The position numbers were made by a program, and so were the translations under genes. From positions 310,001 to 374,000 of the forward strand of contig NW_006917094.1 in assembly GCF_000516985.1 (NCBI RefSeq): a stretch of DNA of 64,000 nt, in the 5' to 3' direction. Of this stretch, positions 37,634 through 48,051 are shown piece after piece. The notes beneath the pieces were generated by a model. The model had not been told where the DNA came from. It did no database searches and saw only the letters and a program-made list of their open reading frames with translations. Numbering within the stretch: position 1 is the first letter of the stretch; each line of letters starts with the position of its first letter. This DNA is from Pestalotiopsis fici W106-1. Its lineage: Eukaryota; Ascomycota; Sordariomycetes; Amphisphaeriales; Sporocadaceae.

Positions 37634-38992
37634 TTATAAAGTCCTGATCCAAGTATCAAGTTTGCCATGATTTACGGAAGCCGACAGTAAATCAAATGAG
37701 AATGTCTCTACTTCATCCGCCTTTGCCATGATTGTGAGCTGATCAATTTGATTCAAGGATACAAATAATGGCCCCTTATTTCGCAGCAGCACCGTCCAGT
37801 CAGCCGACGAGACTGCATCCCAGAGCCCCTTTCTTGCCGTGAACTTTGGAGCTCCATTGCATTCCACCCATCCGTCCCGCAGTGTCAAGTAGACACCATG
37901 CATAAAGTTGACGAGTAGCCGAATGCGCCGGACACTCTCGCTTAGTATCCATTCATTCCAAGCAATTTCCTCGCTGTCGTCATGGCCATCATCTTGAATA
38001 GAACCGCTGCCAATGATGCTTTGGGCCGTCATCAGCTCTGCATCAAACTGGGCTTGTTGCCAAAGCTGCTCAGACCATGCATCCAAGGTCGGAATTTGTT
38101 TCTCGGCTAATGCTCGTTGGCGTATATCTCCATCAAATAAACGGATGAATTGATAAATGAAAAGAGTTTGAACGCGAACAAGATGACTCCAAACATCGCC
38201 AGTAGATGCCGTGCTCGTTATATTATCCATCAGGGACTGTTGTAGAATATAGTTTTGCGCTCGATCCCCCACCATTGTGAGAGTTATCTCCTCGTTTTCT
38301 TTCGTCTTGGAATGGTATGCTGTCAATGCCATCCACGCATCTTGAAGTGATGACGGTAGTCCGATGTGCAAGTACAAATGTTTGTGAATGAATATGTTAT
38401 GGCCGAATTCAATCCAATATCGGAGTGAACCACGAATTGACTCGACCCATTGTTTCAAGGCCAAGGCATTGACAGCGGAAGAAGGCAAGCTTAGGTTGGA
38501 GCTGGTGGCGGGAATATGGTGATTCATCGACCATGCATCTGGGCCACAAAACCAGGACCGAACATCGAGGTTGCTCATAGGTGCCGGGTTTGCGACTGGC
38601 AGCACAGGAATCGGCGACAACAGCTCCAAGGAGTGGTGGGCCATGTCTGAGTCGTCGCACCCAGTGAAGGAGCCAACGACTGCTGGTTCAGCTTGGCAAC
38701 GCTCAACTGTTGCACCCTCGCCTATGGGCACTGGCAATTGTGGACCGGCGGTATCGTTACTTGCGCCTCGAAGCTGCCGAGGCGATTTGACTTTACGCTC
38801 GTACCGCCGCGTTGTTGGGTATTGGCAATGGGCCCTTTTTCGGATGCACCGGCGACACGTAGGAATCTGTTTATCACATTTCCGTTTCGCCTTGGTGCAC
38901 TGCTGGCATGCTTTACGATGTTGTAAGTCTATAGTACTATTCGAAGGCATGATAATGGCAACTTGAAGAGTTGTAGAAACAAAAGCTGGCAT
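37634..38992 (-). CDS. Zn2Cys6 binuclear-cluster transcription factor
   Basis: A single exon of 452 residues, convergent with the PKS and 235 bp from its stop. Near residues 29-57 lies the zinc cluster: RKACQQCTKAKRKCDKQ, then TCRRCIRKRAHCQYP, all six Cys present (C-x2-C-x6-C spacing, then C-x2-C-x6-C). The rest is helical without a clear fungal_trans signature, with a Trp/Leu-rich stretch from about 140. A second in-frame Met at 38950 (MPSNSTIDLQHRKAC) is the likelier start, as in most family members; the first Met adds 14 residues. By position it is the obvious candidate regulator of the PKS locus; this is inferred from context. Confidence 0.88.
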   Translation of the reverse strand: MPAFVSTTLQVAIIMPSNSTIDLQHRKACQQCTKAKRKCDKQIPTCRRCIRKRAHCQYPTTRRYERKVKSPRQLRGASNDTAGPQLPVPIGEGATVERCQAEPAVVGSFTGCDDSDMAHHSLELLSPIPVLPVANPAPMSNLDVRSWFCGPDAWSMNHHIPATSSNLSLPSSAVNALALKQWVESIRGSLRYWIEFGHNIFIHKHLYLHIGLPSSLQDAWMALTAYHSKTKENEEITLTMVGDRAQNYILQQSLMDNITSTASTGDVWSHLVRVQTLFIYQFIRLFDGDIRQRALAEKQIPTLDAWSEQLWQQAQFDAELMTAQSIIGSGSIQDDGHDDSEEIAWNEWILSESVRRIRLLVNFMHGVYLTLRDGWVECNGAPKFTARKGLWDAVSSADWTVLLRNKGPLFVSLNQIDQLTIMAKADEVETFSFDLLSASVNHGKLDTWIRTL

Positions 38993-39351
38993 TGGGGCCT
39001 TGGAAGACGGCTGGCTCCGCTAGGGCCGACGTCGTAGTGTGCCAAGGTGCATATTTGTAAGCAAAACAGGAACAACTAAAATGTATATTCACTGCCTTTC
39101 CTCATTCGGATTATCATGATCTAGATTGCTCCATAATTGGCCTATCTGTCGATTCTGCGCAGAGACCACAAAACTATTTGTCTAAGAGCATGCTTGCATT
39201 CCATCTGTTGGAACATGGCCTTGAACGACATCCGACTTGGAAATCCCGTAGTAGAATCACCATGGCAACTCTGCACCATCGTAATTCAGGAAATGACCGC
39301 TAGTATTTTCCTTCGTGGCACCTTCAATCTGTGTCATGTTAGATTGGGTTG
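38993..39351. other. Short intergenic stretch
   Basis: A 359-bp gap between the 5' end of the transcription factor and the 3' end of the SDR gene. No element recognised apart from a GGCTCCGC sequence. Confidence 0.5.
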
Positions 39352-40197
39352 CTAAATATCATGTATGACGGACGGGGCACCAACCACTGTTTTCAAACCT
39401 GCTACACTTTCTTCAGTGGATATGCACTTCAAGGAAGCACCGATCTCTGGCTGCATCTTTGTTATGGCATCCACACCCGTGATTCCCATGTCCGTGTCAA
39501 CCAATCTGAGGCAAACAAAATTGATTAGCTGTGTTCAACGTCATTGGTGCTGACGCGTAGCAAGACATACCCAGGATGCACCGACCAAGTGGTCACCTCT
39601 GGAACTTCCACGGCAAACCACCGAGCAAAATGAGTGACCATGAGCTTGGATGCGTTGTACGGTGCTGTAGGTAGCATTGTGTTGAGTGAATTATTAGATC
39701 CTGCAAGGCTAGATATGATGCAGAACTTGGGTGATTGAGATTCCAGAAGCATGGGCAGGCAAGTCTTGAATAGATTCAGAGGACCAAAAGTATTAACATC
39801 GATGAACCTTTGGATCACTGACACAGGCGTCTCAACAAGTCGACCAGTGACTTCGCCGATGCCTGCGTTGGAAACCACCACATCAATGTTTTTGATACCA
39901 TGGCGTGTCTTGAGGGTATCAATTGCTTCAGAAATGGATGCGCTTGATTGCATGTCCATCTTTACAATGATCAGACTGCTGCCTGTCGCCTTTGGCAGTA
40001 GGACGAGTGACTGAGAAGTCTTGTGATTCGGATCACGCACTGCCGCAATCACAACAGTCTCTGGCTCGGATATATAGGCTGCAACAAGGCCTTTTCCAAT
40101 GCCTGCAAAACGTAAGTCTCTGATTGAGAAAGATCTTGAAGTGAAGAGACCTACCTCTGTTGGCGCCTGTTACCAGATAGATCTTTTGAGAAGACAT
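39352..40197 (-). CDS. Short-chain dehydrogenase/reductase (NAD(P)H-dependent)
   Basis: Three exons (40197-40155, 40102-39571, 39505-39352) give 242 residues; the introns are 52 and 65 nt. The cofactor motif TGANRGIG spans intron 1, followed by VVVSNAGIG (NAG motif) and the catalytic Ser/Tyr/Lys set in IISSLAGSN and APYNASK (YxxxK intact). The C-terminal exon carries VDTDMG as in the norsolorinic-acid ketoreductase-like classical SDRs. It probably reduces a ketone or oxidises an alcohol in the cytosol. It shares its upstream region with the divergent SDR at 40748 and sits next to the PKS regulator, so polyketide tailoring is a reasonable guess. Confidence 0.9.
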
Positions 40198-40277
40198 TGC
40201 AAGTGAAGGAAATCTTATTTTCTTGTTCTTGGTTCTCTGTTGGTGAAGATTTGACAGAAACTGCTTCTTTGCTCCCC

Positions 40278-40285
40278 TTATATAT
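40278..40285 (-). promoter_or_regulatory. TATA box of the SDR gene at 40197
   Basis: Reads TATATAAG on the minus strand, about 80 bp before the ATG, at the expected distance. Confidence 0.55.
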
Positions 40286-40439
40286 ACTCTACATTTTGTT
40301 TCAAGCACGCTTGATCGACTATATCGTAAAGTCTATCAAGCCTGGTACCTCTTCTCCGTCAAATGTCTCCACAAAATGCTCTCGCAATACATGCAACTGT
40401 CGCTAGCTTTTAGAATACTACTTACAAATCACAAGCTAG

Positions 40440-40532
40440 TCCGTAGAAATCTCCGCAAACTTAAAATCTTCCGCAGACTTGGAGTCTTCCGCAGGCATAT
40501 AATGTTCCGCATCGCGATCCAAATTGTCCGCA
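40440..40532. promoter_or_regulatory. 18-bp-phased TGCGGA array in the bidirectional SDR promoter
   Basis: TCCGCA (TGCGGA on the other strand) occurs at 40452, 40470, 40488, 40506 and 40527, with start-to-start steps of 18, 18, 18 and 21 bp; a TCCGTA variant lies at 40440. The 12 bases between cores are poorly conserved, so the core appears to be what is kept. It lies between two divergent SDR genes next to a Zn2Cys6 regulator gene. A 37-codon minus-strand frame (40549-40436) runs through it; see findings. Confidence 0.5.
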
Positions 40533-40747
40533 CTCTGACGATCGGCCATGTGTAGATCAGCTAGAGCACAGGAACACAATGTTTTCCACGTATGATCAGA
40601 CTTTTGGAATAGAATTTGTCAGCAAATCGTAGCATAAGGAAAGACTCTAAAGCCTTTGAATTTGTTTAAAGCTGAAGCTCCCTAATTTGTTTTACGTGCC
40701 TGAGTAAACAGTGTAAGCTCAATATTGTCCTTAGACTGTCCTTCAAT

Positions 40748-41537
40748 ATGCCAGATCAGCAGAAATATCTGAACAAACTGAATGGGGATCACGTCCTCAT
40801 CATTGGTGGCTCCTCAGGAATTGGGCATGCGATAGCCGAAGCTTGCCTTAAACATGGCTGCATTGTCACTATTTCGGCATCCTCGGCATTGAGCGCCAAG
40901 AATGCCCACAAACGCCTTAAAGAATCGTATCCGTCTGCGGCAAACAGAATCACCTCCCTTGCGTGCAATCTTGGCAGCACTTCCGACATTGAAGCGAATA
41001 TTGCCAAGCTATTCCAGCATGTGTCCAAGTCGGGGCTTCTTGACCACATCATTTTCACCGCAGGCGACCAGCTTGCTCAGATGCCCATCCACGACGTTAC
41101 TTTGTCCCGTATTCAACATGCTGGTTTTGGTGAGGTTTACGGCACCGCTCTTGGTGGCGAAACACGCGGTTTCTCATATGCAACCTGGACCAAAGTCTTC
41201 CATTACTCTTACAAGTGGCGTCGGATCGTACAAGATGGGCCCGGAGGGCGCTGTGGCAGGAGCATACGCCGCGGGTCTTCACGGAATGGCCAGAGCGTTG
41301 GCTGTTGACTTGCAACCAGTCAGAGTAAACGTCGTGGCTCCAGGTCCCACGGATACGCCGCTTTGGAGGATGCCAGAGCAGCAGAAAACGGCACTTATCG
41401 AGATGCTTAGGACGAAACTTGCAACTGGGGAGATTGGAAGCACCGAAAATGTTGCAGAAACGTATTTGGGGGTTCTCAAGGACTGGAACTGCACTGGTGC
41501 TGTATTAAACACGAACGGAGGATACTTGTTGTTGTAA
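40748..41537 (+). pseudogene. Short-chain dehydrogenase-like gene with a single-base frameshift
   Basis: The first frame (from ATG 40748) encodes the Rossmann start VLIIGGSSGIGHAIAEACLK and runs to about 41115; homology continues in the +1 frame (RFTAPLLVAKHAVSHMQ... to NTNGGYLLL, stop at 41535-41537). The two join without gap or overlap if one T is removed from the TTTT run at about 41124-41127, giving about 262 residues. No intron could explain the shift because the conserved sequence is contiguous. It belongs to the atypical fungal SDR group in which the catalytic Lys of YxxxK is missing (AYAAGLHGM). Either a recent pseudogene or an assembly error; all other parts look intact. Confidence 0.75.
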
Positions 41538-42237
41538 AGCATATTTGTAATGTTGCAGCTACCGGCAGAGGATTTGAATGTAGACAGTCGCAGAATACGG
41601 TACCTAGTATGAGGCCAATAAGTCATGCATCAAAGCCATGATATTCTCACGACTGATGCTCGTGTCTCGTAGTATCATTTTACCAAATTCGCCAGCATGC
41701 GTATAAATATTGAGCCCGCGTCAAAAACTTATAGATTCCATTACCTATGCGCGTAGCGAAAATGTCAGGTCATAATTATTGTTCATTCGTAAGTGGAGCT
41801 GACCACCATACATACATGCTTACAATGGCCTTCTACTGGAGCCATTCTATGCAAGCTTGCAGCACTATAGCTGAGTTTTACTGCCTGAGAAAGACCAACC
41901 GCACCTAAAGCATTTGCTCCTCATATTCTGCTTTTACTGTGCCTGTTCACAACCCCTCTCCTGCGACTGATGAACCCCAGACACTAGCCTCCTAGGCCGA
42001 CACAGCTCTTCTGAGACTTTCGTCCTTGTTGCAATTCAACGCCGTTTGGTTACCTCTATGATTTGATCAAAGCATGAAAAGCAATGTAATATTCCATCAA
42101 CCAAGTAGACATACGCTCATGTTTACAACACAATGCACATCTCGAGTTGGGGTTCAAATCCACCAAAAAGCTCCACCCGCGAGTCGTTTTTGAGCTTTGA
42201 CAGACCAGATTTCAACCCACATTCATACTCTTGTAAT
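41538..42237. other. Intergenic
   Basis: A 700-bp convergent 3' region between the SDR-like gene and the ISWI gene. A GGTTCAAATCC string at 42151 looks like a tRNA B box but has no A box or stem. Confidence 0.5.
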
Positions 42238-45200
42238 TTATTTCTTTTTGCCCTTGGCCTTTGCCTTGGCAGCAGGAGCAGAATTCGACGAAGCTACACT
42301 AGAGGCGCGAGATGATGCGTTGGTCTTGCTGCCCTTAACAGTGTCAAGAGCTTTGTTCTGTGTACAGATTAGCACATAATAATGATTTTCCAAATTGGCA
42401 TCAAGAGCATACTTTTGCAGCCTTCGACTTCTTCTTCGATGGCTGATTTGAGAGAACACTATCTTCATCTTCCTCATCGTCCTCCACCTCGCGCTTGCTC
42501 TTTCCATTGACGCCATTCTTCATGGGATGAACATCCTCAAACTCCTTCACAATCGTAGTGAGAAGGGTGGTGCATCGTCGGGACAGCTCGACAGGTGTGC
42601 GTGATAAGAAGAACCAATCAAAGCGGAAGAGCGGACTGTCGTGAATCTCGTCGCGCATACGTTCGTATAGGTTTTCAGTGTCAAGCCCAAACTTGTCCAA
42701 GAGGACGAGCAAGAATCGGTCTTCCTCCTCATTGTACACCTTCTTGTTCGTGGTACTGACAGAATAGTTGATCTTCATCTGTTGAAGAGGTACGCGGTAT
42801 TGCTGCATCTTCTTGCGCAGCATCTTTCGTTGATGCTCCGTCTTGCTTCGGCGCTCTTCACCAGCTTCAATGACCGACAGAGACTTTTGGTGCTCCGCAA
42901 TTTCAGTGTAGCGCTGCCAAAAGACCTTGGCGTAAGCCTTTATCTCTGCAGGTGTCTTGCTATCCACCTCATCGGCAATCTTCTCCCAGTTATTCTTGCC
43001 ATATTTGGCGGAGCCATTGATGAATTGTTGGTAGTCACGGCGATTCCAGTCGCTAAAACCCTGAAGGGAAAGCTTGGCCTTTTCTTCCTGTTCCTCTTCG
43101 TTCAAAGGAGTAGCTTCGTCAATCTCCTTCTGCTCCTCTTCGCGCTGTCGTTCCCGTTCCTCGAGGTCGTCATCATCGCCATCGCCCAGAGGGACCTTGT
43201 AACCAATTTCCTTGCGGTAGTAGGCAGTCTCACGGTCTTGGAGTTCCCTAAGTCTGGCAGGATAGAATTGGTAATCGTTGACGGGGACTTGCTTTGGCGC
43301 TCGTGGAGCCTTTGGCTTCTGCTCTGCCTTGCTACTGGTTCCGTAGATAGCTTCTCTGTAGAACTTGTCAACTGAATAGGACTGTTCCTTGCGTTCACGC
43401 TTGGCAGGGTTGATCCAAGACAAGACCTCGCCCTTCTTCTTGGTTCCAAAGTTTTCGCCGTTCCACTCGTAGGCTGACTCTGAGGTGAACTTTTGAAGAT
43501 CGTCTAGGCCAAGCTTCTCGTACTTGGTGTTTAGTTCTTTGGTGCGGTTCTCTCCCTTGGCCAGGATTGCATCAATGTCATCGTCGTCCAGTTGGCTTCC
43601 CTTTGCAGCCAACCCCGTGGCACCCTTTGTTTGGAACAAATTCTGAGCACCGTGCTGGATCATTCCCAGAAGCTCGTCCTTGCCGGCGGGTCCCTTAGCT
43701 GCCGGGTGAGCACGACCTTGTTGAATGACTAGCTGATCGAGTCGAAGCTTCTGTGCGGCTCGCTCAAGAACCTTTTCCTCGATGGCATTCTCAGTGACAA
43801 ATCTGTAAACCACAACTTGTTTAGTCTGACCAATACGATGCGCACGGTCCATGGCTTGCAAATCGGCTTGGGGATTCCAGTCGCTGTCGTAAAGGATGAC
43901 GATATCGGCAGAGGTCAGATTGATGCCCAAACCTCCGGCTCTGGTTGTGAGCAAAAAGACGAACTTTTCGGAACCGGGCTTGTTGTATTCGTCAATGGCA
44001 GCAATACGATCCTCGTGAGCTGTTCCACCATCAATTCGGCAGTACTTGAACTCTCTGAAAACACAATAGTCTTCGAGAATGTCCAAAAGACGACTCATCT
44101 GGGAGAAGATCAACACGCGGCTGCCCTGCTTCTGCAATCGAGCCAACAGCTTGTCCATGATTGCCATCTTGCCAGAGTTGAAGACGAGATGCTCATCGGT
44201 GGTGTATGGTGGACCAGGCTCGGCACCTTCGAACAAGTACGGGTGGTTACAGCACTTGCGAAGCTGCATGACAATGTTGAGCAGGCGGGTCTTGGACTCC
44301 CGCTTGCCGCCGGCGCCGTTGACAGCATCAATATCCTTCTCCAGGATCTTCTTGTACCACATGACCTGCATGTCTGACATACCAAGATAGAGATTGACCT
44401 CCTTCTTGGGCAACAAGCTCTTCTCCACATCCGCCTTGACACGACGGAGCAAGAATGGCCGAAGCACACGGTGCAGCTGTTGAACCACGGTGTCCTGGTC
44501 CTGATCTTGACCGGAGAACCACTGGTCAAAAGCATCGGCGTCACCAAAGACGTCGGGGAGTAAAAAGTTGAGCAGTGCCCAAAGCTCGTGCAGGTTGTTC
44601 TGAAGGGGTGTTCCAGTGATGAGCAGTCGGTTTCGAGAGTTGAACATTCTGATAACCTGCGAGAGGGAGGACTCTTCGTTCTTGATACGGTGGGCTTCAT
44701 CAATGATGATGTACTCCCAAGCAAACTTCTTCAAGTGTGACTTTTCGCGCAAAATCATTTCGTAACTCGTAATGCAAACATCGAACTTTTCGTCAACCAG
44801 GCGCTCGTTGATGAGAGCGTGTCGCTCATCCTTGGCACCCTGCAACACAAGCACGTTGACCTCGGGTGTCCATTTCTCAAACTCTCGCTTCCAGTTGTCC
44901 AGGGTCGATTTGGGGACTGCGACAAGATGCGGGCCCTTGATATCCATGATATGACGGAGGTATCCCAAAAATGAAATGGTCTGCAGCGTCTTTCCTAGAC
45001 CCATTTCATCTGCAAGAATACCCGAGATACCGTTCTCGTGTAGCGAAATCATCCAGTTCAAACCAGCAACTTGGTAGTCGCGCATAGTTCCATGGATGAA
45101 AGAAGGAGACTCCCGGAAGACGGTTTCAGCGGAACCACCGTGTCGTTCGTCTTTCAAGAGTTCAGCATCTTCCTCGGCCTCTGTGCGGCGGACGCGGCCC

Positions 45201-45754
45201 GTAGCAGCACCGCCTTGTCGGCTACCCTTCTTCTTTGACTTTTCAGCCTCATCATTTTGACGGTCGATCTCGGCCATGATTTCGCGGATTCTCGGGTTCG
45301 GATTTGTCTCGATAAAGTGTCGGAAGAGATCGGTGAGCCCAAGGAGATATCGGAATCTTCGGATACTGTCGTCCTCTTTTGATTCACCAAGAGCATCGTG
45401 CTTCTTGCCGAATATGCTCCTACGCAGCAGATTTGCCTCTGATCGCTTCCTTCGTCCATCGACTGGTTCTCCAGCGACACTGCTGGCTGTGGTATTTGGG
45501 TTTGTATCGCTGTCGCTGTAATCCGGTGTCTCGTCAACCTGCTGTACAGAAGTCAGTACAATGCTCCAAACCCAGTGTGGCATACTGAAGCGATAATTGA
45601 GCTGTCCAAGCCAAGACGCAAAGCAAGTAGAGCTGTTGCTAGGTCAAGCTACCGACTATAAACTTACCATTTCGTCACCTTGCGTGACGGGCTCTGGAAC
45701 ATCCGACATTGAAGTGTCCACGTCGACGGCACTGGGCCGTGATCTGGGGGCCAT
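42238..45754 (-). CDS. ISWI-family chromatin-remodelling ATPase
   Basis: Three exons (45754-45668, 45538-42413, 42357-42238) give 1110 residues. An acidic N terminus is followed by the ISWI AutoN region, then the Snf2 ATPase: [11 protein letters not shown] (Walker A, about 206), [14 protein letters not shown] (DEAH box about 309), [28 protein letters not shown] and RAHRIGQ of the second RecA lobe. The C-terminal part carries HAND, then SANT ([20 protein letters not shown]) and SLIDE ([18 protein letters not shown]) modules that read linker DNA. The product is the catalytic subunit of an ISW1/ISW2-type complex that spaces nucleosomes in the nucleus. The tail ends in a basic Lys/Ala-rich segment encoded by the last small exon. 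A conserved housekeeping gene that probably marks the edge of the PKS locus. Confidence 0.96.
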
Positions 45755-48051
45755 GATGTGCGTGTGTGAAGTGTGTGTGGACTAGGGTGCAAGTGTTGGA
45801 GCGAATTGAAAGTCCAAACAAAATTGTGTCCCTGTCGCTGGCCGAGACGTAACGCGACTCGAGACGCGACTTTGTATAAGTGATTGGCGTACGCGCAAGA
45901 AACCTCCCAGTTGATCCCTGATGATGGATTTGATGATATTTTCGGTTTCCAGTATCACGCCAGAGTAGAATGTTGCGGTGTTGCTGGCGCAAAATTACTT
46001 ACGCGTCAGGCAAAGTGATGTAAGGTCGAAAAGAAAAGCGTGGTGCAAGTGGGAGTGGATCGCAGACGATAAAGCTGCAGGTCCCGCGGGAGTTCTTCGT
46101 ACTAGACGCGATTATCCACGACGCGAATCTTTAATTGGACCATCGGGCCGGACTAAAGTTGTGCCATGCATTTTTATTGCCCCATGCGTCGATTTGGTAT
46201 GAAACTCTATGAATTCCATAGAACCTCGACCTACCTACTACCTAGAGCTTTTCAACCACATGTGTTTGGTCTTTTTCAATTGGACAAATCTGGAACAGCA
46301 GCCCGGATGGATGCACACATCCCCGATTCTGTTTTGAATTCTTACACGCCGGTTATTTTCCCAAAATTCGTGTACAACTGTGCCCTGGTCATTTTTTATT
46401 ATACTAAATCCCGGCATTTATAGTCGTCTCCTAATATGATCACTAGGCGGGCAGTGATACAAACTTGTAGTGTGCTTTTGCTGAACATGTGGCTGACATG
46501 GTTACATCCAGTAAATGAGTTTGTCTTTATATCATTTTGAAAATTGGTTCGTTGAAAGTTGCAAGCTGAAATTGGCAATATTCTCTGTAGTAGATAGGGC
46601 TGACACGGACAGTCTGAGCTTGAGCTTATAAGCCGATAGGCGGATGAAGCTATATTAGCATGCGACCCGAGCCTCCATCAATCGCTACCTCCATTCATAG
46701 TAGCATAGAAAGCAGAATGAGCACTATTGAACAAAACATAAAACGTACTGCAAAATGATCCCAGAAACCTCTTTGCCATGGTAGACTTGTATTAATTTCC
46801 TCGATGCCGTACCATATAAAATACTATTACGTCACAGGCAGTAGTTAGTTCCTGGCAACCATTCAATTTTTGCACAATTGAATTAAGTCGCTGTTTGCTA
46901 CCCCTGAGCTCGCCATGAGCACCAGCAACCCCAGGGCGATGCAGTCATGATGCATTGCAACAATTGGGAGTGGAGTGAGTAGAGTTGGCTGGCATGAATT
47001 ATAGAGTGCAAGCGGCACCAGGGGGACCTCGCGCAAGGGGTAATAACTCTGACTCCCAAGTGGGTTCAGAATGTTACTGCGGACTTCAATTGACAGAACG
47101 TATCATTGATTTCCAAAATGCCAAGGGAGCACATCGGGACTTCATGAGTTGTCCATGGTGTTTTAGCAATTTCCATAACAATAAAAAAAAGGTTCAAGGT
47201 GGAAGCGGCACAGAAGTTGAAGTTCCAAACATGCGGCAAGTCGCGGCGAGACACTAAGCCACAACGGCTCTAGTACTTAATCAGTCATGTGGCTTTGAAC
47301 TCCGGTTGGCTTCTGGCTAGCGCCAACATAACTGCCTGGCTTGCTGCTTGCTGGGACGGACCAGAACGGCGAGAACGGGTCAATCTGCAGTCCAGTGGAT
47401 GTTAATGATGAGGGCATCTGGCGCACGGCCCAAGAGGAGCCCTTGGAGCCTTCTTCCCCCTCCAAAACCCATGCCGACCCGGAGATCAGAGTCAGAGAGC
47501 AGGGGACCCAGCGGACTGACTCCAAAACGTTTAGGCCAACACAACGCTGGAGGAATCACAAGCTGACGCTTCGGTTCCGTAATTACCTATCTTCATTGTT
47601 CGACCTCAGCTGACGTGGAGCTGCTTCCCAAGGGAATAGCATTCTCGCAATTCCCTCTCTTCGGTTCATAACCACTTAATTTTACAAACATAATTTCTCC
47701 CTCTCACTGGCTGACAAGTTGCTACAGCACCATCTCCTTCGATTCGATTCCTCAGTGACGGGCTTCTAACCAAGGCAGGTCAAATCGGGTGTCTCCATCC
47801 AAGCGATTTTATCGGAGGCCCACCTTTTGCAGCAGTCAGAATCCACCCCCACCGAGGAAGAAGCAGAGAGCAAACCTCACCCGGGCGAAGCACCAAGACA
47901 CCCAACCCATTGCAACTCAACAACATCCAACCATTCTCCCTGGGGACACAGGAACATTCGAACCTGAAAGCATCGCCGCAGTCTTACTGGGACTATCGAG
48001 CAACACAAACAACCATTTTTACGCCAACCACCGAGCTCCAGATCCCCCACC
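45755..48051. other. Intergenic, 2.3 kb
   Basis: Contains the promoters of two divergent genes. One short plus frame (46985-47257) encodes a CxCG...CPxC pattern faintly like a GRF zinc finger, but it has no other support. Nothing else recognised. A C/T-rich and CA-rich leader precedes 48052. Confidence 0.45.

Noticed and set aside
42151..42161. GGTTCAAATCC, like a tRNA B box
   Set aside because: No A box at the right distance and no acceptor or anticodon stem could be formed.
46985..47257. Short plus-strand frame with CxCG...CPxC, like a GRF zinc finger
   Set aside because: Pattern too weak, no promoter or extended homology; may be a gene relic.
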